Below the pieces are notes generated by a model. The model did not search any database and was not told the DNA's origin. It saw only the letters and a list, made by a program, of their open reading frames with translations. DNA of 64,000 nucleotides, taken from positions 1 through 64,000 of the forward strand of contig NZ_MACH01000167.1 of the NCBI RefSeq assembly GCF_001884065.1. Direction: 5' to 3'. The position numbers and the translations under genes are program-made. Source of the DNA: Bacillus proteolyticus. GTDB lineage: Bacteria > Bacillota > Bacilli > Bacillales > Bacillaceae_G. Of the stretch, positions 16,690-25,761 are shown one piece after another (position 1 is the first letter of the stretch; the number at the start of each line of letters is the position of its first letter).

Positions 16690-19467
16690 TTACAATCTAC
16701 CAGCTCTATATTTACGAACTAATAAAGCAAGTGACCCTAGCAGTAGCACCATGTATAAACCAAGTTGTGCTGTATCTGCAGTTTTTGAGTTTTTCTCTTT
16801 TTTTGAATCATTTTTTTGATCTTCTTTTTTCTTCTTATCATCCGCATTTCGGTTGAAATCAGGAGTACTTACTGTTTTTACATTATCTACTTTCGGTGTA
16901 GTCACTGGGGTTTTCGGTTCATTCTTTGGCTCTTCTTTTACCGTTCCTATAGTACCGATCTTCGTCGTATCAAATTGAATTTGTACGTCATAGAAGTGAT
17001 GGTAGTTCATTGAATCGATATCTACTTTTACTTTTGCATTTAATTTTGCAAATAAATCAGCTACTTCAAACTCTACTACCCTTGTATTGGCAGCCTTATC
17101 TTCACTTACTACTTTTGCATCAACAAATGCACCAGCGTTTTCTGTTTGGAACTTCGTAATCCATGCACTATCTTTCAGTGTCACCGCAACATATTTTTTG
17201 CCATCTTTCACTGTTAATCTCGCTGGATTTAGAACATATTGATTCATCATTGAAATCTCATCAGTTTGATCTTTTAACACTTTAAAAGCAATATCGTACT
17301 GACCGTCTTTTAAATTTTTCGGATCAACTGTTGGGTTTTCATTTAGATTATTCGTTCCATCTTGGTTATTGTTTCCACCTTGGTTGTCATTTCCGCCTTG
17401 GTTATCGTTTCCGCCTGGAATGTTGTTTCCATCTTGGTTATCGTTTCCGCCTGGAATGTTGTTTCCATCTTGATTACCTAAAGCTTTAATACTACCTTTA
17501 TCAAATGCAAATTGAATATCGTAGACATGATGATAGTTCATTGCATCGATATCTACTTTCACTTTTGCATTTAGCTTTTTCGATAAATCATCTACTTCCA
17601 CTTCTACTACTCTTGTATCTTGCTCTTTACTTGTACCTAATACCTTTGCATCGACGAACGCGCCATTCTTTTCAAACTCAAACTTTGTAATCCATGAGCT
17701 ATTCGTTAATGTGAAGGATACATACTTCTTACCATCTTTCACTTTTAATACGCCCGGACTCTTCGTATATGTGTTCATCATTGAAATTTCTTCGGTTTTA
17801 TCTTTTAACACTTTAAAACCGATGCTGTATTCACCGTCTTTAAGAGCATTTGGATCAATTGTTGTGTTATTGTCTTGGTTGTTGTTTCCACCTTGGTTAT
17901 TGTTTCCGCCTTGGTTGTCACTTCCACCTTGGTTGTGGTTTCCGCCTTGGTTGTCGTTTCCACCTTGGTTGTTGTTTCCGCCTTGGTTGTCGTTTCCACC
18001 CTGGTTGTCATTTCCGCCTTGGTTATCTAACGGCTTAATGCTATCTTTATCAAATGCAAATTGAATATCGTAAAAATGGTGATAATTCATTGAATCGATA
18101 TCTACTTTTACTTTTGCATTTAACTTTTTCGATAAATCCGGTACTTCTACTTCCACTACGCGTGTATCAGCTTTTTTATCTTCACTTATTACATTTGCAT
18201 CAACAAACGAACCATTTTTCTCAAATTCAAACTTTGTAATCCAAGCACTATTCGTTAACGTAAATGATACATACTTCTTACCATCTTTTACTTTTAATAC
18301 ACCTGGATTTTTTGTATATGTGTTCATCATTGAAATTTCGTCTGTTTGATCTTTTAATGTTTTAAAATTGATGCTGTATTCACCATCTTTAATTGTTTCA
18401 GCATCCGGTTGCTTGTCTCCATCTGGTTGTTTGTCTCCGTCTGGTTGTTTATCTCCATCTGGTTGTTTGTCTCCGTCTGGTTGTTTGTCTCCGTCTGGTT
18501 GTTTGTCTTCACTTTTAATTGGTTCAAGTTTATCTTGATCAAATACAAGTTGTACGTCATGAGTTTGCTTGTAATTTCTTGATGCCATCTCAATAAATAC
18601 TTTTGTATTTAGTTTTTTTGATAAATCAGCTACTTCAAACTCTACTACTCTTGTATCTTTTTCTTTATCTTCACTCACTACTTTTGCATCAACAAATGCA
18701 CCATCTTTTTCCGTTTGGAAATTTTTAATTAATGAGCTACTTTTTAGCGTTACAATCGCTTTTTCCTTACCATTTTCTACTTTCAATACCCCTGGATTTT
18801 CCATGTAAGTATTCATTTTAGATTCTTCATCTGTTTTATCTTTTAACACTTTAAATGGAATGCTGTACGCACCATCTTTAATTGTGTTAGAATTTGGTTG
18901 TTGATCTGAGTCAGGCTTTTGGTCGGGCTTCTGACTTGGATCCGGATTTTCATTTGGATCTGGCTTATTAGCTGGGTCCTCTTTTTCATCTGGTTTTTCT
19001 ACATGAATTGGTGTAATGCTATTTTGATCGAATGAAATACGAATATCATAGTAATGATGATAATTAAAAGCATCAATATCAACTTTTACTTTTGCATTTA
19101 ATATTTTTTCTAAATCTTCTACATCAAATTCTACTACTCTTGTATCGTTTTCTTTATCTTCACTCACTACATTTACATCAACGAATTGGCTACCTTTTTC
19201 TGTTTCAAACTTCGTAATCCATGAACTATGTGTTAACGTAAAGGATACTTTCTTTTTCCCATCCTTCACTTTCAAAGTCCCCGGGCTTACAGAATATTGA
19301 TTCATCATTGATTCTTCATCTGATGTATCTTTCAAAACTTTGAAACCGATTGAATATTCACCGTCAGCTAATTGGGTAGCTGCTTGAACTGCAAGTGGTT
19401 GTAGCGTTGATACGAATGTGAATATCGTTAGAAACATTGCAACAACAATTTTCAAATACCTGTTCAA
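16690..19467 (-). CDS. isdX2: Five-NEAT-domain hemophore IsdX2
   Basis: A 925-residue secreted protein with a signal peptide (1-30) and five NEAT heme-binding domains at about 32-150, 195-312, 356-474, 540-656 and 716-834. Each opens with a KDGEYSI-like strand and the SMMN lip helix. Domains 1, 3, 4 and 5 carry the YHHxYD heme motif with both tyrosines. Domain 2 reads YKQTHD with SKMN, losing the iron-ligating tyrosine. In B. anthracis IsdX2 the second domain is also the one reported not to bind heme. Linkers are repetitive (KQPDGD and NDNQGG units). The C-terminus (NSKTAD, hydrophobic helix, RKYRAGRL) resembles a sortase sorting signal. It lies 25 bp behind isdC; no separate IsdX1 gene lies between. 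Confidence 0.93.
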   Translation of the reverse strand: MNRYLKIVVAMFLTIFTFVSTLQPLAVQAATQLADGEYSIGFKVLKDTSDEESMMNQYSVSPGTLKVKDGKKKVSFTLTHSSWITKFETEKGSQFVDVNVVSEDKENDTRVVEFDVEDLEKILNAKVKVDIDAFNYHHYYDIRISFDQNSITPIHVEKPDEKEDPANKPDPNENPDPSQKPDQKPDSDQQPNSNTIKDGAYSIPFKVLKDKTDEESKMNTYMENPGVLKVENGKEKAIVTLKSSSLIKNFQTEKDGAFVDAKVVSEDKEKDTRVVEFEVADLSKKLNTKVFIEMASRNYKQTHDVQLVFDQDKLEPIKSEDKQPDGDKQPDGDKQPDGDKQPDGDKQPDGDKQPDAETIKDGEYSINFKTLKDQTDEISMMNTYTKNPGVLKVKDGKKYVSFTLTNSAWITKFEFEKNGSFVDANVISEDKKADTRVVEVEVPDLSKKLNAKVKVDIDSMNYHHFYDIQFAFDKDSIKPLDNQGGNDNQGGNDNQGGNNNQGGNDNQGGNHNQGGSDNQGGNNNQGGNNNQDNNTTIDPNALKDGEYSIGFKVLKDKTEEISMMNTYTKSPGVLKVKDGKKYVSFTLTNSSWITKFEFEKNGAFVDAKVLGTSKEQDTRVVEVEVDDLSKKLNAKVKVDIDAMNYHHVYDIQFAFDKGSIKALGNQDGNNIPGGNDNQDGNNIPGGNDNQGGNDNQGGNNNQDGTNNLNENPTVDPKNLKDGQYDIAFKVLKDQTDEISMMNQYVLNPARLTVKDGKKYVAVTLKDSAWITKFQTENAGAFVDAKVVSEDKAANTRVVEFEVADLFAKLNAKVKVDIDSMNYHHFYDVQIQFDTTKIGTIGTVKEEPKNEPKTPVTTPKVDNVKTVSTPDFNRNADDKKKKEDQKNDSKKEKNSKTADTAQLGLYMVLLLGSLALLVRKYRAGRL
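17360..17470 (-). repeat. Asn/Gly-rich linker repeats between NEAT4 and NEAT5
   Basis: Degenerate 18-bp units encode NDNQGG and longer NIPGGNDNQDG-type blocks, allowing in-frame length change. Confidence 0.8.
17870..18025 (-). repeat. NDNQGG 18-bp tandem repeats between NEAT3 and NEAT4
   Basis: About eight head-to-tail 18-bp units encode N-x-N-Q-G-G hexapeptides (NDNQGG, NNNQGG, NHNQGG). The high identity predicts strain-to-strain length variation. Confidence 0.88.
18405..18512 (-). repeat. KQPDGD 18-bp tandem repeats between NEAT2 and NEAT3
   Basis: Six consecutive 18-bp units encode KQPDGD five times and KQPDAE once. Nucleotide changes between units are mainly silent. Confidence 0.9.
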
Positions 19468-19492
19468 TAGAATGACTCTCCTTTTTTTAATT

Positions 19493-20203
19493 TTATTTAC
19501 TTAACTTCACTTTACGGACTAAGAAAACACCTGAGATAAGAACTAACGCTGCAAATAATCCAATGCGTGCATCATCACCTGTTTTTGGGTTATCTGTTTT
19601 TTCGGCCTTGCTACTCTCATTTGTTCCTTTATTTACATCTTTGTTTGTTTCTTTACTCTCTTCTTTCTTTTGCTCTTCTTTTACTTGTCCATCTTTTTTA
19701 GTTTGATCATCAGTTTTTGTTACACCAGCTGCATTGTTATCGCCACCTACAGCTTTTACGTTTGCATCAAATGCAAAACGAATTGTGTAATGATGGTCGT
19801 AGTTTGCACTTGGTACAACAACATGAATTTTTACTCCTAACGGTTTAGATAGATCATCAACTTTAAATTCAACTGTTCTTTTATCTGCTGCTTCGTCCTT
19901 GCTAATTACTTTTGAATCAACGAAATTACCATTCTCTGGTGCTTTAAATTCTGTAATCCAAGCACTATGATTCATTGGAACTTGTACTCTCATCTCACCA
20001 TTTTTTACAATTAACTTAGCTGGTTTTTCAAAATAATCATTTGCCATTGAAGCTGAATCATCTTCCGCCTTTTTGATAACGTAGTTAATATCGTAAGTAC
20101 CGTCAGCTAATTTTGCTGAAGCTTGTCCAGATGGCATTACGAGAAAAGCTAGCATACATACTAACGTTATAATAAATGCAGGTATTACTGAAAACTTTCT
20201 CAT
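19493..20203 (-). CDS. isdC: Cell-wall-anchored heme protein IsdC
   Basis: A 236-residue precursor with a signal peptide ending at about residue 30 (PSGQASA), one NEAT domain (about 32-155) with SMAND in the lip helix and YDHHYTIRF as heme motif, a Lys/Glu-rich wall-spanning linker, and the sortase B signal NPKTG. The signal is followed by a hydrophobic helix and a positive tail (RKVKLSK). SrtB of this operon should link it to peptidoglycan, where it relays heme from hemophores to IsdE. First gene of the operon, with AAGGAGGAAG before ATG. Confidence 0.94.
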   Translation of the reverse strand: MRKFSVIPAFIITLVCMLAFLVMPSGQASAKLADGTYDINYVIKKAEDDSASMANDYFEKPAKLIVKNGEMRVQVPMNHSAWITEFKAPENGNFVDSKVISKDEAADKRTVEFKVDDLSKPLGVKIHVVVPSANYDHHYTIRFAFDANVKAVGGDNNAAGVTKTDDQTKKDGQVKEEQKKEESKETNKDVNKGTNESSKAEKTDNPKTGDDARIGLFAALVLISGVFLVRKVKLSK

Positions 20204-20243
20204 TTTGCTTACTTCCTCCTTGTTTATCTTTCGTTTTATAATT

Positions 20244-20264
20244 TGAAAATGATAATTATTCTCA
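20244..20264 (-). promoter_or_regulatory. isd operon promoter and Fur box
   Basis: Minus-strand TTGAGA (20260-20265) and ATTATA are 17 bp apart. The 21-bp span 20244-20264 (TGAGAATAATTATC, then ATTTTCA) is a close Fur-box match that covers the promoter spacer. Confidence 0.8.
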
Positions 20265-20334
20265 ATTTATAAGAAAAAAATAATCTCTTCTACCTTTATT
20301 TAATTGTCATTACTTTATGTAATATAAGTGTCGT

Positions 20335-20349
20335 TGATTATCATTCTCA
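20335..20349. promoter_or_regulatory. Second Fur box upstream of isdC
   Basis: TGATTATCATTCTCA, a 15-bp Fur-type sequence about 75 bp upstream of the operon box. Between it and the next gene (20350-20650) I see only one further box and AT-rich DNA. Confidence 0.65.
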
Positions 20350-20422
20350 CTAGAGGTCAAAAAATATAATATCCCTCAATATTTCCTATAAAAAGCACTC
20401 TAAAATAATTCAATTACTTTAA

Positions 20423-20437
20423 TGATTATCATTCTCA
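20423..20437. promoter_or_regulatory. Third Fur box upstream of isdC
   Basis: TGATTATCATTCTCA again, identical to the box 88 bp away and in the same orientation. Confidence 0.65.
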
Positions 20438-20654
20438 ACAGACTACAAAAAAAATAAACTACCTATTCTATTGTTCTATCACCCCTTCTTCCAAAAATGA
20501 TATAGTCATAGAAAACCTCTTCCCTTGCTCCCGTCACTTCCCTTCCAATATTTCCACAACTAAGTCAATCTTAGCCTAATGCTAATTTTTTTGTCAACTA
20601 TATTACGTATGAAATTTTTAATATCTGAATTTCTCTATGTATGACTTTTTCTAC

Positions 20655-20690
20655 AAAAAAAGAGACTTTCTATTATAGAAAGCCTCTTTT
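20655..20690 (-). terminator. brnQ terminator
   Basis: GAG-CTTTCTAT / ATAGAAAG-CTC stem with A and T runs immediately after the carrier gene. Confidence 0.85.
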
Positions 20691-20692
20691 CT

Positions 20693-22018
20693 CTATTTTT
20701 CTACAGCAACTTCTTGTTTCTTGAACATAGAAATTACATAGCCAATCGCTACACCAACTATAGCGGGAATTAACCAGCCAATTCCTACACTGTATAATGG
20801 TATCTTATCTAAAATAGGTGCTAATGCTGCAATTTGAAGGTTCGCATTGTGCAATCCATCAAAGAAACTGATTGCGAACGCTCCTACAATACCGCCTACA
20901 TACATTGCTAATGGAAGACGAACGTAATTTTCAACAAGTGATAATACGATAAGTACGATACCAATTGGATAAATTGCAATTAAAATTGGTAATGCTAATG
21001 CGTTTAACTGAGTTAAACCAAGATTTGCTACCATAAATGCTAATACACAGAAAATAAAAATGACTTTTTGATAAGAAAGCTTCGGTAATAACGAAGAGAA
21101 ATATTCCCCACAAGCTGCAACAATACCTACAGAAGTTGTTAAACATGCTGCTGTAATCGCGATACCTAATAATAAAGTTCCGTAACTTCCAAATAAATGA
21201 TTCACAACGTTTGTTAAAATAATTCCTCCGTTTGCTCCCATTCCAAGTGAAACACTAGAAGCTCCAAGATACGCAAGCGCTAAATACACAAGTAGTAAAC
21301 CAAGTGCTGCAATAAATCCTGCAAAGATTGTTACTTTCGCAATACTGTTCTTATTTGTAATGCCTTTTGCTTTTAAAGCATTAATCACAACATTTCCGAA
21401 AACAAGTGCTGCAAGTCCATCTAAAGTTAAATATCCATCAATAAAACCTTTAAAGAGTGGAGCACTATATGCTTCTGTCGGTGCACCAAACTCTCCAATT
21501 GGTGGAATAAGTGCTTTCGCTACAATAATTGCAATAACAGCTAATAAAATTGGAGTTAACACTTTACCAATGCGCCCCACTAATTTCGATGGGTTTAAAG
21601 CTAAATAGAAAGTTACTGCAAAGAAAATAAATGTAAAGATAACAAGTGGATATGATTGACCAGCTATCTCACTTGGTAAAAACGGTGCAACACTCATCTC
21701 ATAGGCAACTGTTCCTGTACGCGGAACACTTACAAATACGCCTAAACATAAATATATTGCAGTGATAAAAACTAGTGCGAATACAGGGTGTACACGTCCC
21801 GCTAGCTCATTAATATCTCCCTTTAGAGCTATAACAATTACCCCTAATAAAGGTAATCCAACACCTGTTACGATAAAACCAAACAAAGCGATCCATACAT
21901 CAGTTCCAGCACCTTGCCCTAACGCTGGTGGAAAAATCATATTGCCTGCGCCAAAAAATAGTGCAAATAACATTAAACTTATTGCAAACATCTCAGAAAA
22001 CTTTAAAGATGATTTCAT
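20693..22018 (-). CDS. brnQ: BrnQ/BraB-family amino-acid:cation carrier, predicted threonine-responsive
   Basis: A 441-residue carrier with about 12 helices, belonging to the branched-chain amino acid transport system II family (start KFSEMFAISLMLFALFFGAG, LNPSKLVGRIGKVLTPILLA). Members import Leu, Ile or Val with Na+ or H+; threonine is a known minor substrate of some. The T-box leader directly upstream has the Thr specifier ACC and closely resembles the thrS leader, so threonine may be the physiological substrate here. It is a single-gene transcript bounded by T-box and terminator. Confidence 0.88.
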   Translation of the reverse strand: MKSSLKFSEMFAISLMLFALFFGAGNMIFPPALGQGAGTDVWIALFGFIVTGVGLPLLGVIVIALKGDINELAGRVHPVFALVFITAIYLCLGVFVSVPRTGTVAYEMSVAPFLPSEIAGQSYPLVIFTFIFFAVTFYLALNPSKLVGRIGKVLTPILLAVIAIIVAKALIPPIGEFGAPTEAYSAPLFKGFIDGYLTLDGLAALVFGNVVINALKAKGITNKNSIAKVTIFAGFIAALGLLLVYLALAYLGASSVSLGMGANGGIILTNVVNHLFGSYGTLLLGIAITAACLTTSVGIVAACGEYFSSLLPKLSYQKVIFIFCVLAFMVANLGLTQLNALALPILIAIYPIGIVLIVLSLVENYVRLPLAMYVGGIVGAFAISFFDGLHNANLQIAALAPILDKIPLYSVGIGWLIPAIVGVAIGYVISMFKKQEVAVEK

Positions 22019-22109
22019 TTCTACTAACCTCCTAATTAATCATTTAATTAACAAAATATTCTGAATTTAAATCCGTCACATATCCTCTTTCAAACATACT
22101 TCCCTATAA

Positions 22110-22375
22110 AAGAACGCAAAAAGCACCCGTCCCTAACAAAGGGACGAGTGCTGAAATCGTGGTTCCACCCTTATTCTAATAAAATGAATTTATAACGAAA
22201 TAAGCTCATTTTATAGCTCGTGTAAATTGATAACGGTTTTATCCGCCAAGAATTACAATGCATCATGCAGTTCACTCTTGAAGTTTAGAGGTGGTAAGTA
22301 TATCTTTCCGTATTAGGAAGCTCACAGCCTAAGGCTTCCCTCTCTGAAAATCGTAAAAAACAACTCATGTCCTCA
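22110..22375 (-). promoter_or_regulatory. T-box riboswitch of brnQ, Thr specifier (ACC)
   Basis: On the minus strand: stem I with AGAGAGGGAAGCC, the specifier ACC directly before ACCTCT (22288-22296 region), the T-box AAGGGTGGAACCACG (22158-22172), and the terminator AGCACTCGTCCC / GGGACGGGTGCT followed by T residues (22121-22152). The discriminator-pairing sequence is TGGA, as in thrS, whereas asnS and pheS leaders carry TGGT. Uncharged tRNA-Thr should stabilise the antiterminator and switch the carrier on. Confidence 0.88.
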
Positions 22376-22495
22376 TCATTACTTTTATTAAATATCTTGT
22401 CGAAACTTGTTGTTTTTTATTATATGGGCTATTTTCAAAAAAATCAATAGTTTTATTTTTTCTGACAAAAAAATATAGGGAGAAAACTTTTCTCC

Positions 22496-23185
22496 CTATA
22501 ACTGCCCTATTAATATTTCTAATTCCCCAGCTGTAATGTCTCGCCATTTTCCTACTCCAAGCTCATTTAGCTCTATATTCATAATGCGAACTCGCTTTAG
22601 CTTTGTTACTGTATACCCGAAAGCACGGCTCATTCTACGAATTTGTCTATTCATTCCTTGCGTTAAGACGATGCGAAATGTAGATTGATCGACTCTCATC
22701 ACTTTACATGGCTTCGTCATACCATCTTTAATCTTTACACCGCTGGACATCTCATCAATAAACCAATCAGTAAAAGGCTTATCGACCGTAACAACATATT
22801 CCTTCTCATGCTCATGATCACCATGCAAAATCTGGTTAGCAATAGAGCCATCATTCGTTAATAAAATAAGTCCTTCCGATGCCTTATCTAATCGCCCAAC
22901 AGGAAAGATTCGCTCTGGATAATTGATATAATCAATAATATTATCTTCAATATGATCGGCGGCTGTACAAGTAATTCCGACTGGTTTATGGAAGGCAATA
23001 TACACCTTTTCTTTCTCTTCTTTTGCAATAACCTGTCCATCAATCGTTACTACATCACCATCGCTCACGAGTGCACCGTGCGTACATATTTCACCGTTAA
23101 TAGCCACGCGTCCCGCTTTAATAAGGCGGTCTGTTTCTCGTCTTGAGCAGGATTTTGCTTCGCTTATGTATTGGTTGATTTTCAT
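22496..23185 (-). CDS. RNA pseudouridine synthase, RsuA/RluF family
   Basis: A 229-residue protein with an N-terminal S4 RNA-binding domain (MKINQYISEAKSCSRRETDR) and a catalytic domain whose aspartate lies in FPVGRLDKASEGLILLT. The end GMNRQIRRMSRAFGY is typical of the RsuA/RluB/E/F group. The length and motif details fit RluF-like enzymes that modify 23S rRNA; the exact position is an inference. It is a single gene. Confidence 0.88.
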   Translation of the reverse strand: MKINQYISEAKSCSRRETDRLIKAGRVAINGEICTHGALVSDGDVVTIDGQVIAKEEKEKVYIAFHKPVGITCTAADHIEDNIIDYINYPERIFPVGRLDKASEGLILLTNDGSIANQILHGDHEHEKEYVVTVDKPFTDWFIDEMSSGVKIKDGMTKPCKVMRVDQSTFRIVLTQGMNRQIRRMSRAFGYTVTKLKRVRIMNIELNELGVGKWRDITAGELEILIGQL

Positions 23186-23208
23186 AGCTTATTCCTTTTC
23201 GTATATAT

Positions 23209-23256
23209 TAAAAGCGTCAATCTATGGCAATATCACTCTGCCACGATTGACGCTCT
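23209..23256 (-). terminator. Terminator of the mutS2 transcript
   Basis: AGCGTCAATC / GATTGACGCT inverted repeat with T-rich 3' end on the minus strand, directly after the small membrane protein gene. Confidence 0.8.
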
Positions 23257-23257
23257 T

Positions 23258-23350
23258 TCACTTCGCAAAAACAACTAAATAAATAACCCCAATCACCAAA
23301 AATATTCCGCAACAAGCTAACAATACTTTTGCAAGTTTGTCCATAAACAT
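23258..23350 (-). CDS. 30-residue single-helix membrane protein downstream of mutS2
   Basis: ATG at 23350 (AAGGGGAAACC upstream) encodes MFMDKLAKVLLACCGIFLVI followed by GVIYLVVFAK and TGA. One hydrophobic helix fills most of it, with a short basic N-terminus. It lies 31 bp after the mutS2 stop and before the shared terminator, so it is likely part of that transcript. The function is unknown; the adjacent cysteine pair (CC) is notable. Confidence 0.6.
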   Translation of the reverse strand: MFMDKLAKVLLACCGIFLVIGVIYLVVFAK

Positions 23351-23381
23351 ATAATGGTTTCCCCTTTTGTTTGGTTGTTTG

Positions 23382-25742
23382 CTATTTTAATTCGACAACT
23401 GTTACGCCTAGGCCTCCCTCGCCCATGTCACCGTAGCGGTAGTTTTTCACGCCGCGATGTTTCTTCAAGTAATCTTGTACACCTTGGCGAAGCGCTCCAG
23501 TTCCTTTACCGTGAATAATTGATACGCGTGGATAGCTTGCAAGCTGTGCATCATCTAAATATTTTTCAACGCGCATCATTGCATCTTCATAACGTTCACC
23601 GCGAAGATCGAGCTCTAACGAAACGTGATAATCTCTACCCTTCACACTTGCGACTGCTTTTTTCTCTGTTTGTTTCGGTGTATTAATGTATTCCATATTG
23701 GATTCTTTCACTTTCATCTTCAGAATACCAATTTGTACGCTCCACTCTGTATCACTTACTTTTTCAAGTAGTTGACCTTTTTGACCGAACGTTAACACTT
23801 TTACTTCATCGCCTGCTCGTAATTGTTGTTTCGGCGCAGTGTTTTTCACGTTTACTTTTTGTTTCTTCACAAGCTCTGGCGCTGCTCCTTCTAGACGGCT
23901 CTTCGCTTCAATAAGCTCATGGTCTTTCACGTTTACAAGCTGTGCTTTACGCAATTGACGAAGTTCTTGAATAATGCCTTCTGCTTCTTTCTTTGCAGCT
24001 TCGACTTTTTCTTCCCCTTCTTTTTGCGCTTTTAATAATTTTTCATCGCGCTCATCGTTAAATTCAATAATTTGACGCTGTAATTCGCGATGAAGTTTTT
24101 CAGATTGCTTGCGAAGTGCTTCTGCTTCGTTCCAGTCACGCTCTGCGTTCTTTTGACTTTCTTCTAACTTCGCAATCATATTTTCAATTTTATTTGTATC
24201 TGTACTAATATGGTTACGTGCTTGATCGATAACTCGATCAGATAATCCAAGACGTTTCGAAATTTCAAAGGCATTACTACGTCCTGGTACACCGATTAAT
24301 AATTTGTACGTTGGGCTTAATGTGTTCACATCAAACTCAACACTCGCATTAATAACTTGCTCACGGTTATATCCATATGCTTTTAACTCTGGATAATGCG
24401 TTGTTGCAACAACGCGAGCACCGCGGTTACATACTTCATCCAAAATTGAAATTGCTAGTGCAGCCCCTTCTTGTGGATCTGTTCCAGCACCTAATTCATC
24501 GAATAAAACTAAGCTTTCAAAATCAGCTTTTTCTAAAATATCTACAATGTTCACCATATGTGAGGAGAATGTACTTAAACTTTGTTCAATCGATTGCTCA
24601 TCACCGATATCAGCAAAGATATTTTTAAATACACAAATCTCTGACTCGTCCATCACTGGAATGTGAAGACCAGATTGCGCCATTAATACACAAATACCAA
24701 CGGTTTTCAGCGTAACTGTTTTACCACCTGTATTCGGCCCTGTAATAACAATTGTTGTGAAGTCTTTACCGAGCATAATATTATTTGGCACGATAATTTC
24801 CGGATCAATAAGCGGATGACGTGCTTGTCTTAAATCCATGTAACGCTCGTTATTTACGATTGGCTTCGTTGCTTTAATTCGCTTCGCATAAAAAGCTTTC
24901 GCAAATATAAAGTCAAGATTAGCAACTACTTCTACGTTAGATAAAACGATATCCGCTTCTACTGCCACTTCTTCTGTTAACATCAATAAGATGCGTTCAA
25001 TTTCTTGTTTTTCTTTCACTCGTGCTTCTTGAAGCGCATTATTTAACTCTACAATGACTTGTGGTTCAATAAATAACGTTTGCCCAGAAGCTGATTGATC
25101 GTGAACAATACCGCCATATACGCTGCGGTATTCTTGTTTTACTGGGATTACGTAACGTTCGTTACGAATCGTTACAATCGCGTCAGATAGCATCTTTTGC
25201 GCGTTTGAAGAACGCGTCATATTTTCTAACTTTTCACGAATACGGCTTTCCGCAGTACGAATTTGAGTACGAATACCACGTAGTTTATCACTCGCACTAT
25301 CGACTACTTCTCCACCGTCACCAATGCAATTTGTAATTTTCTTTTCTAAATCATATAAAGATACAATTTGAGCGACATGAGTTTCTAAAATTGGCAACTC
25401 GACACCATTATCAACCATATCTTCAATGAAACGTTTCATATTGCGACTACCATACATCGTATTGGCAATATCAAGTAGTTCATTTGGGCTTAACATACTT
25501 CCAATCTTTGCACGCTTCACATTTGAGCGAATATCCGTAATACCACCTAATGGTGCACTACCTTTTAAACGAATGACTTTCGCAGCTTCATCCGTCGTAT
25601 CTTGCAGTTCTACAATTTCTTCAAAATCTGTGCTTGGTACTAAATTCTTCACCTTGTCACGGCCAAGTGAAGAGGCTGTATGTTCAAGTAATTGTTCTTT
25701 TACTTTATTGTATTCTAATACACGCAACGTTCTTTCTAACAT
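23382..25742 (-). CDS. mutS2: MutS2 (RqcU) ATPase/Smr endonuclease
   Basis: A 786-residue protein with the MutS core ([15 protein letters not shown] as Walker [13 protein letters not shown] as Walker B). A coiled coil follows (about 520-620), then a KOW-like segment, and a C-terminal Smr domain with [12 protein letters not shown] and [12 protein letters not shown]. It lacks the mismatch-recognition domain of MutS1. In Bacillus MutS2 has been linked to rescue of collided ribosomes and to control of recombination. It follows polX by 19 bp and shares the operon. Confidence 0.95.
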   Translation of the reverse strand: MLERTLRVLEYNKVKEQLLEHTASSLGRDKVKNLVPSTDFEEIVELQDTTDEAAKVIRLKGSAPLGGITDIRSNVKRAKIGSMLSPNELLDIANTMYGSRNMKRFIEDMVDNGVELPILETHVAQIVSLYDLEKKITNCIGDGGEVVDSASDKLRGIRTQIRTAESRIREKLENMTRSSNAQKMLSDAIVTIRNERYVIPVKQEYRSVYGGIVHDQSASGQTLFIEPQVIVELNNALQEARVKEKQEIERILLMLTEEVAVEADIVLSNVEVVANLDFIFAKAFYAKRIKATKPIVNNERYMDLRQARHPLIDPEIIVPNNIMLGKDFTTIVITGPNTGGKTVTLKTVGICVLMAQSGLHIPVMDESEICVFKNIFADIGDEQSIEQSLSTFSSHMVNIVDILEKADFESLVLFDELGAGTDPQEGAALAISILDEVCNRGARVVATTHYPELKAYGYNREQVINASVEFDVNTLSPTYKLLIGVPGRSNAFEISKRLGLSDRVIDQARNHISTDTNKIENMIAKLEESQKNAERDWNEAEALRKQSEKLHRELQRQIIEFNDERDEKLLKAQKEGEEKVEAAKKEAEGIIQELRQLRKAQLVNVKDHELIEAKSRLEGAAPELVKKQKVNVKNTAPKQQLRAGDEVKVLTFGQKGQLLEKVSDTEWSVQIGILKMKVKESNMEYINTPKQTEKKAVASVKGRDYHVSLELDLRGERYEDAMMRVEKYLDDAQLASYPRVSIIHGKGTGALRQGVQDYLKKHRGVKNYRYGDMGEGGLGVTVVELK

Positions 25743-25761
25743 GTTGCAGGTCCCCCTTGTG

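Noticed and set aside
17711-18064. Plus-strand ORF with FPPWL repeats
   Set aside because: Shadow of the NDNQGG repeat DNA of isdX2.
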